64,000 nucleotides of DNA from a bacterium endosymbiont of Escarpia laminata (GCA_003660235.1 QGON01000071.1:434001-498000), one strand, 5' to 3'. Shown: positions 27,435 to 36,479, numbered from the stretch's first letter. The notes: generated by a model from the letters alone, not told the origin. Numbers and translations: made by a program.

Positions 27435-28070
27435 CTACTCTTCCTCTTTCACATGTTCCTTGACTATATTGGCCAGAACCGCCATGCGCACTAGCTTGGC
27501 CAGCGATCCCGCTTCCATCTTCTCCATCACCCGGGCACGATGAGCCTCAACCGTCTTGGCACTGACACCGAGGGTGGTGGCAATCTCTTTGTTGGCCTTG
27601 CCGCTTGTCACCATCTCCATCACCTCATGTTCCCTGGGGGTGAGCCGGGCAAGACGGGTGGCGATCTCAGCCAGTTGAGACTGATGATCCCGCTGCTGCT
27701 CATCAAGTGACAGGGCATGCCGGATACTCTCCAGCAACAGTTCATCATTGAAGGGTTTCTCGATGAAATCCACAGCACCCGCTTTCATCGCCCGTACCGC
27801 CATCGGCACGTCGCCATGTCCGGTAATGATGATGACCGGGATCGCAATCTGATGATTCATCAGGTACTCCTGCAGCTCCAGCCCGCTCATGCCCGGCATA
27901 CGCACATCGAGTAACAGGCAGCCTGAGCGTCCAGGATAGTAGCTTGAGATAAAAGCACTCGCAGAGTCGAAGGTCTCCACCTGCATGGCCACGGACTCGA
28001 TCAGCCATTTCAGGGAGTTACGCATGGCCTGGTCGTCGTCAACAACAAATACCGTCGGTTCATTGCTCAT
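27435..28070 (-). CDS. FixJ/TodT-type response regulator
   Basis: A 211-residue regulator: receiver at 5-120 with acidic pair in VVDDDQAM, phosphoacceptor D55 in LLLDVRMPG, threonine in IIITGHGD and lysine in IEKPF; LuxR-type helix-turn-helix at about 140-200 (LTPREHEVMEMVTSGKANKE, VSAKTVEAHRA). The frame extends upstream, but the ATG at 28070, just after the kinase stop region, gives the standard N-terminus. It is the output partner of the kinase encoded four bases upstream. Confidence 0.93.
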   Translation of the reverse strand: MSNEPTVFVVDDDQAMRNSLKWLIESVAMQVETFDSASAFISSYYPGRSGCLLLDVRMPGMSGLELQEYLMNHQIAIPVIIITGHGDVPMAVRAMKAGAVDFIEKPFNDELLLESIRHALSLDEQQRDHQSQLAEIATRLARLTPREHEVMEMVTSGKANKEIATTLGVSAKTVEAHRARVMEKMEAGSLAKLVRMAVLANIVKEHVKEEE

Positions 28071-28074
28071 AGAT

Positions 28075-30627
28075 TCAGTATCCCGGTAGTTCCAGCTTTG
28101 GATCGGTCGGTAATATAACCGTAAATTCAGTGCCATGTCCCAGCTCGGTAGTCACGAAAATATCACCCTGGTGATCCTCGATAATCTTGCGGCTGATGGC
28201 CAACCCCATGCCCATCCCACTCTCCTTGGTCGAGAAGAAGGCGTCGAACAGGTGTTCCATGATATCAGGTGAAATACCGGGTCCGGTATCCCGAACCTGT
28301 ATCTCCACCTGCCTCTCATCCAGCCTGCAAGTCACCAGCGTCAGTCTTCTCTGGCTCACCTCTACCTGCTGCAGCACCTGAATGGCGTTGCGCACCAGAT
28401 TGAGCAGCACCTGCTCGATCTGCACCAGGTCGACCTTCACCGGCAGGCCTTCACCTGCCAGGTCGAGAATAATTTCGACAGATCGCTTGTTTGCCTCGTA
28501 CTCCACAAACGAAGCAACTTCAATAACCAACTCATTCAGGTTGACCAATATCTGCTCATGGGGCTTCTTACCCACCAGACTGCGCAGACGTTTGATGATC
28601 TCTCCAGCCCGTTCCGCCTGAACGGTGATCTGGGCCATTGCATCCACCAATTCCGCCTCACCGCCGATCCCCGCCTGTAGACGGCGCACGCAGCCACTGG
28701 CGAAATTAACAATGGCGGCAAGCGGTTGGTTCAACTCATGCGCCAGTCCGGTGGCCATCTCACCCATAGTACTGACCCGGCAAACATGTACCAGTTCCGA
28801 CTGGTGCTGACGGCTTTGCTGTTCAGCACTTCGCACCTGGGTAATATCCCTGCCGTAAATATTGACGTAACCAAGTTCAACAATCGGCGCCAGCAGCAGG
28901 GAGAAAATCTGCCCATCACTGGCAAGTTCATACTCCCTGTTATGGCCCACCTCCAGTGTCTCCAACACCAGATTGCGCCAATACAACGGCAGCGTCTGGG
29001 CCAATTCACACCCCCAATAGTCGAGCAGGGGTTCGCTTGCCGCATTGGCATAGGTGATCACGCCACGGTTGTTTATGCGCAACACCGGACTAGGATTTTC
29101 ACTGGTAAACTTTGCCAGGCTCTGAATCTCCCGTTCTGCCTTGCGCCGTTCACTGACATCCCGTAAATAGAGGGTAAAGAGCCTCTGTTCGTGCATGTAG
29201 ATAGGCACTGCAGAGCACTCGACAGGCTTCTCGACACCATTGACATCCGTCGCCAAAAAACCCTCTGGGGAACAGGCGCTCGCACCTTTCGGCAGGCTGC
29301 GGCAAGCCTCCAGAAGCTTCCTGAAACGTGCCCTGTCATCCGTGTGGATCAGCTGCTGTGTGATGGATTGTCCTAACAGATGGTCACGCTCAAAGCCAAA
29401 GGTCCGTTCTGCGGTTGCATTCACCTCGACCACTTTCGCTGCCGAGTCCACCGTAATAATTGAGTCCAGCGCTGTATCCAATAGTGTGCTTTTCAGCACC
29501 TCGGAATCGTGAATCTGCGTCTCATGTTCGCGCTGCACCTCATCCTGCGCCGCGCCAACACGCTGAAAATAGTCCTGAATCCAGGCTTCCAGCACCAGTA
29601 ACTGGTTGCCCCGATCCTGCACTGGCTGTTCGATGTTCAATGCACGCCGACCAAGGATGGATATTCGATGAAGAAAGTGATTGAGCCGGGCGGAAACAAA
29701 GAAAAACAGCAGAGAGAACACTGCCACAAAAGCGGCAGCTTCAAGCAACCGTTCGCGCCGCTCGCTTGCAAGAATTCGCTGGCTGGTCTGCTCCACCCGC
29801 TTACGGGATATCAATGTGGCAAACTGAATATTTTGGTCTGACCCCTCATAAGCCGTAAATGACTGTGAGGTAACGAGATAGTTATCTTCCCATTGGCTCA
29901 GTTTTGAATTGCGCAATACCCGTTTCTCGTCGCTGCTCGAAAGCAACACTTGGCGGTCCGCATCCAACAAACCCACAACGCTACCGTCATCAGTCACTGC
30001 CTGTTGGGATTCAAGCAGAAACTGTTCGTCGATGGGGATGACCAGCATCAAAACGGCCCTCTTCCGACCATGTGGATCGTCAATGGTCGCCCAGGCAATC
30101 AGGTAGGGGGCTTGCCAGACATTTGTCACCACAGCGCCATCTCTGCCTGAATATCCCTTGGCCGCTCTCGCTACCGGGAAAGGTGTGTCCTGCTGATGAA
30201 AGATCTCCCGCACCCTATCTTTGGCATCCAGCAGCACCACCTGACTCGGCGCCACAGAACCAACCATTGGATGCCCCATCTCCAGCCATGCGGGCTGTGA
30301 TTCTATATAGGTTTTGGGGTATAGCTGGCGACTTTCCCAATCAGGCAATTGAACATGATTGACCAGGCGCCAATGCTGCGACAGACCATGCGCTGCAATC
30401 TGCCACTGCCGTAGATACTGCTCGAACCGGTAACGGGAGTCGCGCGCACGTCGATCCAGTTGCAGTTCGAGTTCGCCCTGAAAAATTTCGCTCAGCGCCC
30501 GGCTTTGTATGGGGTCCAGCACCAACCAGACCAACAGTCCACAGAGCACGCCCACAAGGATTGATATCCACTGCAACGGAATGCGCTCAAACCAGCGAAA
30601 AAACCTGCCTCTGCCCGTGTGCGCCAT
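28075..30627 (-). CDS. Membrane sensor histidine kinase, FixL/TodS-like
   Basis: A 850-residue kinase. Residues about 18-40 and 290-315 are membrane segments enclosing a large periplasmic sensor domain. Two PAS domains follow (about 375-495 and 500-605), then HisKA with the phosphorylated histidine H630 in LAHELNQPLAAIVNF, and an HATPase domain (N box NLVRNAIQVL, G1 DTGPGIS, G2 GMGMGLAI). The HELNQPL motif is typical for kinases paired with FixJ-type regulators, as found next door. The start is the ATG at 30627 (a TTG precedes it). The ligand is unknown. Confidence 0.93.
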   Translation of the reverse strand: MAHTGRGRFFRWFERIPLQWISILVGVLCGLLVWLVLDPIQSRALSEIFQGELELQLDRRARDSRYRFEQYLRQWQIAAHGLSQHWRLVNHVQLPDWESRQLYPKTYIESQPAWLEMGHPMVGSVAPSQVVLLDAKDRVREIFHQQDTPFPVARAAKGYSGRDGAVVTNVWQAPYLIAWATIDDPHGRKRAVLMLVIPIDEQFLLESQQAVTDDGSVVGLLDADRQVLLSSSDEKRVLRNSKLSQWEDNYLVTSQSFTAYEGSDQNIQFATLISRKRVEQTSQRILASERRERLLEAAAFVAVFSLLFFFVSARLNHFLHRISILGRRALNIEQPVQDRGNQLLVLEAWIQDYFQRVGAAQDEVQREHETQIHDSEVLKSTLLDTALDSIITVDSAAKVVEVNATAERTFGFERDHLLGQSITQQLIHTDDRARFRKLLEACRSLPKGASACSPEGFLATDVNGVEKPVECSAVPIYMHEQRLFTLYLRDVSERRKAEREIQSLAKFTSENPSPVLRINNRGVITYANAASEPLLDYWGCELAQTLPLYWRNLVLETLEVGHNREYELASDGQIFSLLLAPIVELGYVNIYGRDITQVRSAEQQSRQHQSELVHVCRVSTMGEMATGLAHELNQPLAAIVNFASGCVRRLQAGIGGEAELVDAMAQITVQAERAGEIIKRLRSLVGKKPHEQILVNLNELVIEVASFVEYEANKRSVEIILDLAGEGLPVKVDLVQIEQVLLNLVRNAIQVLQQVEVSQRRLTLVTCRLDERQVEIQVRDTGPGISPDIMEHLFDAFFSTKESGMGMGLAISRKIIEDHQGDIFVTTELGHGTEFTVILPTDPKLELPGY

Positions 30628-30799
30628 CAAATACCCAAATGATCAACCCTATGATTTCAATGATATACGAAACCATCATGAGACTGATCATAGGACTTTC
30701 ACAGGCCGCTGGATAGTCCAAAGGGGTTTTGATCTTATATTGCCTCCCTCTACTGAGGTGGCGAAATCAACCCCTGAAACCAAAACCGATCTCTTTCCC

Positions 30800-30825
30800 A
30801 AAAAAAGAGGCGCTATTTGCGCCTC
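30800..30825 (-). terminator. Rho-independent terminator of the PilZ gene
   Basis: On the minus strand: GAGGCGC, a five-base loop, GCGCCTC, then TTTTTTT. It lies about 58 bases after the PilZ gene stop, inside the 253-base gap before the kinase gene. The rest of that gap holds no gene I can support, and presumably the kinase promoter. Confidence 0.8.
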
Positions 30826-30883
30826 ATTCGAAGATTCCAGGTATTTCCCGGATAGAAAAAATATCGGCCAAATATGAAGTCTA

Positions 30884-31321
30884 TCAGATTCCGATTGCCC
30901 TGCCGGGACTCGGGGCAGGCACCAGTCCAGGTCTCGTAATCGCTGTATCAGCCTGCCCATTCAGGACTCGCCTGAGCATCTGACGGACATTGGTATCCAA
31001 TTCACTGAACATGAGGCCGACACCATCCGCCCTATGGTGAACTACCAATGCCTTGGCTTTGCACTGCATGCTTTTCGTGGGGCATTTGACTGGAAAAGTG
31101 ATGTCTACCAAGGCATTGATTGCCAACTTGACACGCCCGACATTGATGAACATGCCACCCAATCCCACATCCTGGGTTTTTCCACTGATCAAACCAAGCC
31201 CACGGTAATTGAGCGTTACGTCAAGCGCGATAGGTTTACGCACGGCACAACGGTGTTCCACAGTTTCTATCCTGGATAGATTGCAATATTCTGAATCTAG
31301 GGAGTGGTAAGGGTAGTTCAA
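30884..31321 (-). CDS. PilZ domain protein
   Basis: A 145-residue protein with a PilZ domain: the c-di-GMP RxxxR motif appears as RCAVR (HRCAVRKP) and the second motif DVGLGGMFI replaces D/NxSxxG. Both are close enough for binding, with the second missing the serine. Residues from about 118 (PGLVPAPSPG) form a short tail. The TTG at 31321 is the only start of the full frame and has a weak ribosome site; a GTG in front of EHRCAVR would leave a short N-terminus. It may be the effector partner for c-di-GMP proteins. Confidence 0.8.
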   Translation of the reverse strand: MNYPYHSLDSEYCNLSRIETVEHRCAVRKPIALDVTLNYRGLGLISGKTQDVGLGGMFINVGRVKLAINALVDITFPVKCPTKSMQCKAKALVVHHRADGVGLMFSELDTNVRQMLRRVLNGQADTAITRPGLVPAPSPGRAIGI

Positions 31322-31410
31322 GGATCAGAATTGACAAGTCCGGGGTTTTGCCTGTCTGACCAAGGGATCTTCCCTATCACAAACCATTACTACTCCGGTA
31401 GAATTCCAGG

Positions 31411-31854
31411 ATGCATGAACAATACCCTGTAAATCTTGAAGAGGCGGTCCCCCCTGGGTTTTTTCGACGGATTGCTGCAATGCTATACGACGGCCTGCTC
31501 CTGGTGGCATTGATGGCCGTGGCCACGACACTCATTACGCTGCCGCTGGGGATGCCAAGCGGCAGCTTACTCATCGTCTACCAGCTTTTTCTATTCGAAG
31601 TCATACCCTTGGCGTTTTTCACCGGATTTTGGGCCTGGGGTGGCCAGACGCTGGGTATGCGGGCCTGGCGACTCCGTCTGGTGCGCGCCGACGGCGGCAA
31701 ACCCACCTGGGGTGATGCCCTGAAACGCCATCTGGCCGCCATCTTCTCCTGGCTGATCTTTGGCCTGGGATTCCTGTGGATATTTTTCGACCCGGAAAAA
31801 CTTGCCTGGCATGACCGAATATCCGGCACCCGGCTGGTGATTCTTGCGAAATAG
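31411..31854 (+). CDS. RDD family membrane protein
   Basis: A 147-residue inner-membrane protein of the RDD family: PPGFFRRIAAMLYDGLLL carries the R-x-D-like start (R-R and D), GQTLGMRAWRLRLVRADGG is the conserved central motif, and the end reads DPEKLAWHDRISGTRLVI. Two to three membrane helices. The function is unknown (some members are proposed Na+/H+ or Li+ antiporters). Convergent with nothing; a REP remnant follows. Confidence 0.88.
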   Translation: MHEQYPVNLEEAVPPGFFRRIAAMLYDGLLLVALMAVATTLITLPLGMPSGSLLIVYQLFLFEVIPLAFFTGFWAWGGQTLGMRAWRLRLVRADGGKPTWGDALKRHLAAIFSWLIFGLGFLWIFFDPEKLAWHDRISGTRLVILAK

Positions 31855-31895
31855 GTTCCTTCTGATATAACGTCAAGGATGCCGGGCAGTAAATC

Positions 31896-31946
31896 GGAGC
31901 GGCGCCTCGCCGCGATATAACCCTCTACGGAGCCATCGTGGCGGGG
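31896..31946. repeat. REP remnant upstream of the DGR target gene
   Basis: The left arm GGAGCGGCGCCTCGCCGCG, the spacer TATAACCCTCTACGGAGCC and a decayed right arm TCGTGGCGGGG. The spacer is the same as in the intact REP pair at 36937-37002 except for one base, and the right arm has lost its far end. It ends 30 bases before the DGR target gene. Confidence 0.75.
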
Positions 31947-31975
31947 AATAACATCCACAGAGATGGAATCGGTTC

Positions 31976-34888
31976 ATGGACTCAGATATTGACAATGATA
32001 CTGCGTTGATCGGAAACGGAAGCCCGGAACCCTTCAGGATATTCCTCGCCTCACCAGGTGACGTGCCACTGGAGCGCAAGCTGGCCCGTGAAGCCATCAT
32101 CCACATAGGCAACGAGCGCCGTTTCCGCGGCCGCTTCGACATCGAAATCGTCGCTTGGGATCAACCCGGTGCAGCCGTGGCCATGGAAGCGGGACTGACG
32201 CCACAGGAGGCTATCACACAAGGTCTGCCCAAACCGGAAGCGTGTGACCTTGCGGTCATCGTTTTATGGTCACGCATCGGCACCCAGCTTCCCATCGACT
32301 TCGAGCTGAAGGAGGACGGGACACCCTATCTTTCGGGCACCGAGTGGGAGTATCTCAACGCCCTCAAGGGCTACCGAAGCAACCGTAAACCGGCGGTTTG
32401 GGTCTATCGCCGACAAGGTGCGCCAAAATTTGCAGCCGACGATCCTGAGCTATCCATCAAGCTCGATCAGTGGAACAAACTGGAAAGCTTCTTCTCCGCT
32501 TTCAGCAACCCGGACGGCTCCCTAACAGGGGGCATTAACAGCTACGAATCACCGGACGATTTCCGCAAGCAGTTTGAACATCACCTGCGCGACAGGCTGG
32601 ACAAACTGTTGGAAACACTGCCCACAATTGAATCGGTTCAGCCAGACAACCGGGGCGCACCCCGCTGGACCGCCTCGCCCTACCCTGGGCTGGAGGCATT
32701 CACGCCGGAGCAGGCACCAATCTTCTTTGGCCGTGGCAAGGAAACCGACCAACTGTTACAGCACTTCACCGACCTGGAGGTGCGGTTTGTCGCCGTCGTC
32801 GGTGTCTCGGGATCGGGTAAGTCCTCTCTGGTCAAAGCCGGACTTCTGCCGCGACTGCGCACCGGTATCATCGGCAACGCACCCTGGATTGATCTCTGCT
32901 TCAAACCTGGTGAGCGGGGGGACAACCCCTTTCTGGCACTCTCCTTCGCGCTCAAGTCTGCGCTGGAAATCCCCGGCCAGACAGAGCAGGAGATCGCCCG
33001 TGAATTACAGACCGATAACAACGTTGCGCCCAAACACCTGACTAAACTGCTGGAGCAACATGGGTCAGCCGGTGAACTCCTGCTCGTGGTGGATCAGTTC
33101 GAGGAACTGTTCACGCAGACGGCGGCGAATCACCGTCAAGGGTTTCTCACGCTGCTGGATCACATCATCACCCAACCACGCCTGCGTGTCATCGTCACGA
33201 TGCGTGCCGACTTTTATGCCCGGGCCATTGAAGAATCCACCTTGGCAAAACTGCTGCGCCGGGATCGCAGCACCTTTCCACTGGATCCCCCCGGCATAGG
33301 CGCCATTCACCAGATGATTGTCAGGCCTGCCGAAGCCGCAGGTGTGGAGTTGCAGGAAGGATTGGCGCAACGCCTGCTGGATGACGCAGGTGAAGGCCCC
33401 GGCTCAATGGCACTGATCGCTTTTACCCTGAACCAGCTTTATCAGCAAGAACAAAGTTCACGTTACCTGAGCATTGATGCCTATGAGACCTTTGGCGGTG
33501 TGAAGGGCGCGGTACAAAAACGGGCGGAGACAGCACTGCAGGGACTGCCTGCAAATAGCGACATCGCATTGCCTAAACTGTTCGCCGGCCTGGTCGAGGT
33601 CAACGAGCAAGAGATGGCGACCCGCCGCAGGCTACTGCAGTCAACACTAAACAGTGACGATAAAATTGTTGGCGCTGCACTCACTGAAGCACGCCTGCTG
33701 GTCACCGGTGAAGGCGCAAAGAAACAGCCAACGCTGGAGGTGGCCCACGAAACCATACTCACCGGCTGGAAGCAACTGCGTGAGTGGATCCGGGACCATG
33801 CCGAGGCCTTGCGCGCCCGTCGTGACCTGGAACGGGTAGCCAGCGAGTGGGACAATTCAGACCGCCCCGGTGGCGCACTGCGCACCGGCAAACTTCTACA
33901 GCGTTATCTCGGTGCCGCCGAGCCACGCTCCGCGACTGCGGATGACTACCTGGTGGCCTGCAAACGGCGCCGCAACACGGCGCGCGTCGGATATGCCATG
34001 CTGGGCCTGTTGGTCATTGCCATGCTCGGCATTCTCTTCCACGTCAACAACTCCGACTACCCGCCATCCCTCGCCGCCAGGGCGCTTTTCGTCCAGTTGG
34101 GGGTGTGGCCGGCAGCACAACCGGAGATGGAGAGGATCCCCGCCGGCGAATTCGAGATGGGCGATCTCTCCGGGGATGGAGACAGCGATGAGCGCCCCGT
34201 CCACACCGTGCGGTTCGCGCAACCATTCGAGATGGGCAGATATGAGGTAACCTTCGAGGAGTACGACCTGTTTGCCGCCGCCACCGGGCAGGACAAACCC
34301 AATGATGAAGGTTGGGGGCGCGGTCGCCGCCCGGTGATCAATGTCAGCTGGATCGATGCAGGGGCTTATACCCAGTGGCTTTCAGAACGTACCGGCCTGA
34401 AATACCGCCTGCCGTTAGAGGCGGAGTGGGAATACGCCGCGCGCGCGACGACAACGACGCCACGTTTCTGGGCTGAAAATGCCGAAGATGAAGTGGATGC
34501 CGCCTGTGCCTACGCCAACGTATTCGACAAGAAAAACGAATCACGCTTGAAAAGCAGCTACAACATAACTTGGGAGCCGTTTGGTTGCGCGGATGATTTC
34601 CCGTTCACGGCACCAGTGGGAGAATTTCGAACCAACGACTGGGGACTGCATGACATGCTCGGGAACGTCTGGGAGTGGAATCAGGACTGCTATATTGCTA
34701 GCTACGAGGACGCCCTCGGGGATGGTTCGACCCGTGGTCCTGCGGATGGCGGCGAGTGTGCTCGCCGTGTGTTGCGCGGCGGCTCGTGGGGCGACGTGCC
34801 GCAGTTCGTTCGTTCCGCTTCCCGCGTCAGGGTCACGCCGGATTACCGCGGCACCCGTGTTGGTTTTCGGCTTGCCAGGACGCTTTGA
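31976..34888 (+). CDS. DGR target: STAND NTPase with variable FGE/C-type-lectin domain
   Basis: A 970-residue protein. Residues about 17-215 form an N-terminal domain (FRIFLASPGDVPLERKLARE) like the DUF4062 or TIR-related modules of conflict proteins. SPYPGLEAF at 234 opens a STAND (nSTAND1-type) NTPase, with Walker A GVSGSGKS at 276-283 and Walker B LLLVVDQFEE with D373. A helical region follows, then one membrane helix at about 671-690. From 718 (MERIPAGEFEMGD) to the end is a formylglycine-generating-enzyme/sulfatase-modifying fold (DMLGNVWEWNQD, VLRGGSW), used as a C-type-lectin-like scaffold in DGRs. Codons 929-968 are the variable repeat. The start is ATG 31976. It is probably a membrane-attached sensor whose ligand-binding tip is diversified, inferred from family knowledge. 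Confidence 0.93.
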   Translation: MDSDIDNDTALIGNGSPEPFRIFLASPGDVPLERKLAREAIIHIGNERRFRGRFDIEIVAWDQPGAAVAMEAGLTPQEAITQGLPKPEACDLAVIVLWSRIGTQLPIDFELKEDGTPYLSGTEWEYLNALKGYRSNRKPAVWVYRRQGAPKFAADDPELSIKLDQWNKLESFFSAFSNPDGSLTGGINSYESPDDFRKQFEHHLRDRLDKLLETLPTIESVQPDNRGAPRWTASPYPGLEAFTPEQAPIFFGRGKETDQLLQHFTDLEVRFVAVVGVSGSGKSSLVKAGLLPRLRTGIIGNAPWIDLCFKPGERGDNPFLALSFALKSALEIPGQTEQEIARELQTDNNVAPKHLTKLLEQHGSAGELLLVVDQFEELFTQTAANHRQGFLTLLDHIITQPRLRVIVTMRADFYARAIEESTLAKLLRRDRSTFPLDPPGIGAIHQMIVRPAEAAGVELQEGLAQRLLDDAGEGPGSMALIAFTLNQLYQQEQSSRYLSIDAYETFGGVKGAVQKRAETALQGLPANSDIALPKLFAGLVEVNEQEMATRRRLLQSTLNSDDKIVGAALTEARLLVTGEGAKKQPTLEVAHETILTGWKQLREWIRDHAEALRARRDLERVASEWDNSDRPGGALRTGKLLQRYLGAAEPRSATADDYLVACKRRRNTARVGYAMLGLLVIAMLGILFHVNNSDYPPSLAARALFVQLGVWPAAQPEMERIPAGEFEMGDLSGDGDSDERPVHTVRFAQPFEMGRYEVTFEEYDLFAAATGQDKPNDEGWGRGRRPVINVSWIDAGAYTQWLSERTGLKYRLPLEAEWEYAARATTTTPRFWAENAEDEVDAACAYANVFDKKNESRLKSSYNITWEPFGCADDFPFTAPVGEFRTNDWGLHDMLGNVWEWNQDCYIASYEDALGDGSTRGPADGGECARRVLRGGSWGDVPQFVRSASRVRVTPDYRGTRVGFRLARTL
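34761..34878 (+). repeat. DGR variable repeat (VR)
   Basis: A 118-base segment inside the target gene, colinear without gaps with the template at 36480-36597. By hand alignment 97 of 118 bases agree and all 21 differences lie at template adenines (11 to G, 7 to T, 3 to C). The first 29 bases and the last 21 bases are identical. The changes alter 11 residues: 939, 940, 941, 944, 949, 951, 953, 957, 959, 960 and 961. The identical 3' end ends in CTTGCCAG and then diverges; it plays the part of the initiation site for mutagenic homing. Confidence 0.97.
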
Positions 34889-34920
34889 CTTTTTTCTCTT
34901 TGCTTTTTCCCTTTGGGGGT

Positions 34921-34950
34921 ATGGGGGCGTAGCCCCCATCGGAATTTTTT
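34921..34950 (+). terminator. Hairpin with T run after the DGR target gene
   Basis: Perfect 8-base stem ATGGGGGC / GCCCCCAT around GTA, then CGGAATTTTTT. It is 32 bases after the target stop and 43 bases after the VR. It can terminate transcription; it also occupies the place where DGRs carry a stem-loop that helps homing. A decayed copy of the same segment lies at 36883-36920. Confidence 0.75.
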
Positions 34951-34951
34951 A

Positions 34952-35203
34952 ATGGCCAGAAGCGCACTACCTAAAGCGGTTCAGGACTGTCACAACCTGT
35001 TGGTCTGGTTGATTCCGCTGCTGGACAGTTTCCCTCGCAATCGAAGGTTTACGCTCGGCGAACGCATTGAATCAGGTTTGCTTGAGATACTAGAACTACT
35101 GGTGGAAGCGGCCTATGCTAGAAACAAGCGTGACACCCTGAAACGGGCAAACCTGCGGATTGCAGTGGTTCGGCACCTCTGGCGGTTGGCTGAAGAGTGT
35201 TGA
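34952..35203 (+). CDS. avd: DGR accessory protein Avd, apparently truncated
   Basis: An 83-residue basic helical protein (PKAVQDCHNLLVWLIPLLDS, FPRNRRFTLGERIE, ELLVEAAYARNKRDTLKRAN) matching the DGR four-helix-bundle accessory protein, which binds the reverse transcriptase and template RNA and is needed for homing. Family members are usually about 110-125 residues; this one ends after RLAEEC, so most of the fourth helix is missing. The stop is seven bases before an inverted-repeat element that probably replaced the tail. The ATG at 34952 lies next to the terminator T run. Confidence 0.85.
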   Translation: MARSALPKAVQDCHNLLVWLIPLLDSFPRNRRFTLGERIESGLLEILELLVEAAYARNKRDTLKRANLRIAVVRHLWRLAEEC

Positions 35204-35209
35204 TACGGC

Positions 35210-35406
35210 ATAAATTAAGGTGATTAGATACAAAGCTCAGTGGGATTCACAAATTGACTCACCCCTGGTGAACAGGGAAACCAAAGACAGCTTCCCTACT
35301 GTAGGAGCGGCGCCCTCGCGGCGATGCCACGGTTCGAGCCTGGATCGCGGCGAGGGCGCCGCTCCTACCCACCTGCTGAATTTTGCAACTAATCACCTAA
35401 ATTAAT
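35210..35406. mobile_element. MITE-like 197-base inverted-repeat element
   Basis: Terminal inverted repeats of 25 bases (35210-35234 and 35382-35406) match at 21 of 25 positions, with a perfect core GGTGATTAG / CTAATCACC. No coding capacity. It encloses a REP pair at 35301-35368 and lies exactly between the shortened avd and the reverse transcriptase gene. Confidence 0.6.
35301..35368. repeat. REP pair inside the avd-RT spacer
   Basis: Arms GTAGGAGCGGCGCCCTCGCG and CGCGGCGAGGGCGCCGCTCC(TAC) form a nearly perfect long stem with a 20-base loop. The head GTAGGAGCGG matches the other REPs of the window; the central spacer differs from that at 36937. Confidence 0.8.
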
Positions 35407-35415
35407 CATTGCAGC

Positions 35416-36469
35416 ATGAAACGTCTGGGAAGAATCTGGCCTGAAGTGATCAGCTTTGACAATCTGCTCAGTGCCTACCGCAAGGGCAAGCAATCGGTCC
35501 CCGCAGTGACCGAATTCACCCTGAACCTGGAAACAGAACTGCTCAGCCTGCAGCAGGAATTGGCCAGTTTCACCTATCGTCCCGGTGGCTACCGACTGTT
35601 CACCATTTACGAGCGCAAAAAACGCCAGATTGCCGCTGCACCGTTCCGTGACCGCGTGGTGCACCATGCAATTATCAATATCATCGCCCCCCCATCGACC
35701 GACGTTTTATCTTCGACAGCTATGCCTACCGGAAGAACAGGGGCGTGCATGCCGCGGTAAACCGCTATCAACATTGGTCCAGGCAATATCCCTATGTTTT
35801 GAAGATGGATGTCGAGCAGTATTTCCCTTCTATCGATCACGATATCCTCAAAGCAAAACTGCGTCGCTACCTGAAAGACCGTTATGTTCTTGCGCTGCTG
35901 GATAACCTCATCGATACGGCACCAGCCGAAACCGGCAGGCCTGATGCTGTCTATTTTCCGGGAGATGCATTATTGGCACCGCTGGAACGAACAACCGGGC
36001 TGCCCATAGGTAATCTGACCAGCCAGTTTTTGTGAATCTATACCTGGATTCCATGGACCATTTCATCAAGGAGCAACTCCGGGTTCGCGCCTATCTGAGG
36101 TACGTTGACGATCTGGTGATCCTGGGCCGGGACAAGGTGCGGCTGCATGAGATTCGGGAAACCATTCGCGAACGCCTGGCGGAAGACCGACTGCGGCTGC
36201 ATCCGCGCAAGGCGCATATCTATCAGGCGGCGCGGGGTATCGATCTGTTCGGCTACCAAGTGTTTCCGCATAAGCGGAAATTGCGCAACGACAATGGCCA
36301 TGCTTTTCGCCGGCGACTTTGCAAAATGCCCCGCCAATATCATGACGGTATGCTGGATTGGGAGGAGATACATCCACGGGTAAGAAGCTGGATCGGTCAT
36401 GCCATTCACGGAGAAACGGAAGGTTTGCGCAAGACACTGTTCGCGTCTACAGTATTTAACCGAGGGTGA
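35416..36469 (+). pseudogene. DGR reverse transcriptase, interrupted by two one-base frameshifts
   Basis: Three frames make one retron/DGR-type RT of about 351 residues: frame one from ATG 35416 (MKRLGRIWPEVISFDNLLSA), frame three from about 35694 (IDRRFIFDSYAYRKNRGVHA, KMDVEQYFPSIDHDIL), frame two from 36032 (NLYLDSMDHF, LRYVDDLVILG). The DGR-specific motif GLPIGNLTSQF is at 36000-36029 and the catalytic YVDD at 36101-36112. The first break is at C7 (35687-35693): one more C restores the frame. The second is at T5 (36027-36031): one more T gives SQFFVNLYLD. Both deficits lie in homopolymers, so either the gene is newly dead, the sequence is wrong, or slippage rescues it. It precedes the template repeat by 10 bases. 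Confidence 0.92.
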
Positions 36470-36479
36470 TGCCGAGCCT

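Noticed and set aside
35325-35345. GGTTCGAGCC looked like a tRNA T-loop
   Set aside because: It is the loop of the REP palindrome; no acceptor or anticodon stem can be drawn around it.
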